DNA from: Dipylidium caninum
Lineage: Eukaryota > Platyhelminthes > Cestoda > Cyclophyllidea > Dipylidiidae
Assembly (NCBI GenBank): GCA_017562135.1
Contig: QEYB01000448.1
Span: forward strand, 1,426,001-1,490,000
Length of the DNA: 64,000 nt
Direction: 5' to 3'
In this document: positions 63,796 to 64,000 of the stretch, piece after piece
How the letters are laid out: every line of letters starts with the position of its first letter
Position numbering within the stretch: position 1 is the first letter of the stretch
Made by a program: the position numbers and the translations under genes
Notes under the pieces: model-generated
The model's input: only the letters and a program-made list of their open reading frames with translations
Database searches by the model: none
Told to the model about the DNA's origin: nothing

Positions 63796-64000
63796 GTAAG
63801 CCTATCCTTCGAGCCCCTTCCTCCCCTCACGATCTGATGAAGCCAACTGGTTTCGCAGAGCCAAGTCAAGTAAAAGTTATTCAAAAATCCCAAAAGTATT
63901 GTGTCAATAGCGTCTAGTGTATGCAAAATATTGAGTCTGAAACTTGTTTGTTTCATACAAAATTCATTGTTTCACGCGGACTTAACTCAAAAAATTTGTT

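Noticed and set aside
1..64000. CRISPR arrays, insertion sequences, rRNA or prokaryotic operons
   Set aside because: None seen; spliced genes and microsatellites show this is eukaryotic nuclear DNA.

Overview
This is animal nuclear DNA: spliced protein genes on both strands, with no prokaryotic features, CRISPR array or intact transposon. The recognisable genes carry many very small introns (31, 35, 37, 39, 43 and 50 nt), each bounded by GT..AG and kept in phase. Together with the slightly shortened house-keeping proteins, this suggests a flatworm, probably a tapeworm. The organism call is an inference; the gene calls rest on recognisable protein motifs and on reading phases that close at every splice junction.

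Layout. Positions 1-228 hold the last exon of a cysteine-rich protein on the minus strand. The next ~10 kb shows no gene I can support. Positions 10137-13628 (minus) hold the NuRD subunit p66/GATAD2, with Glu/Asp-rich N-terminus, CR1 coiled coil, GATA-type zinc finger and a Gln/Ala-rich tail. A THAP zinc-finger exon lies 5.9 kb upstream on the same strand (19570-19963). Its strong donor is phase-compatible with the first p66 acceptor, and no other downstream exon was found. From 20 to 40 kb the DNA is GC-rich, full of microsatellites and G-rich tracts, and almost gene-free; I found only a few short, low-confidence candidate exons (29.1, 34.3-34.9 and 39.1 kb). A truncated Na,K-ATPase beta-subunit segment sits at 40771-41100.

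From 42.3 kb on, the DNA is AT-rich and gene-dense: cytosolic methionyl-tRNA synthetase (+), an ankyrin-repeat DHHC palmitoyltransferase of the ZDHHC13/17 type (+), an unrecognised single-exon protein (-), TATA-binding protein (-), and leukotriene A4 hydrolase/M1 aminopeptidase (+, running off the right end). These are unrelated house-keeping functions (translation, membrane-protein lipidation, transcription initiation, peptide processing), so no pathway cluster is implied.

Most notable points: the possible THAP-p66 fusion, a one-base frameshift in the methionyl-tRNA synthetase first exon, a GC-AG intron inside the TBP core, the orphan gene placed tightly behind TBP with a splice acceptor just before its ATG, the truncated ATPase beta fragment, and the sharp change in composition and gene density near 40-42 kb.
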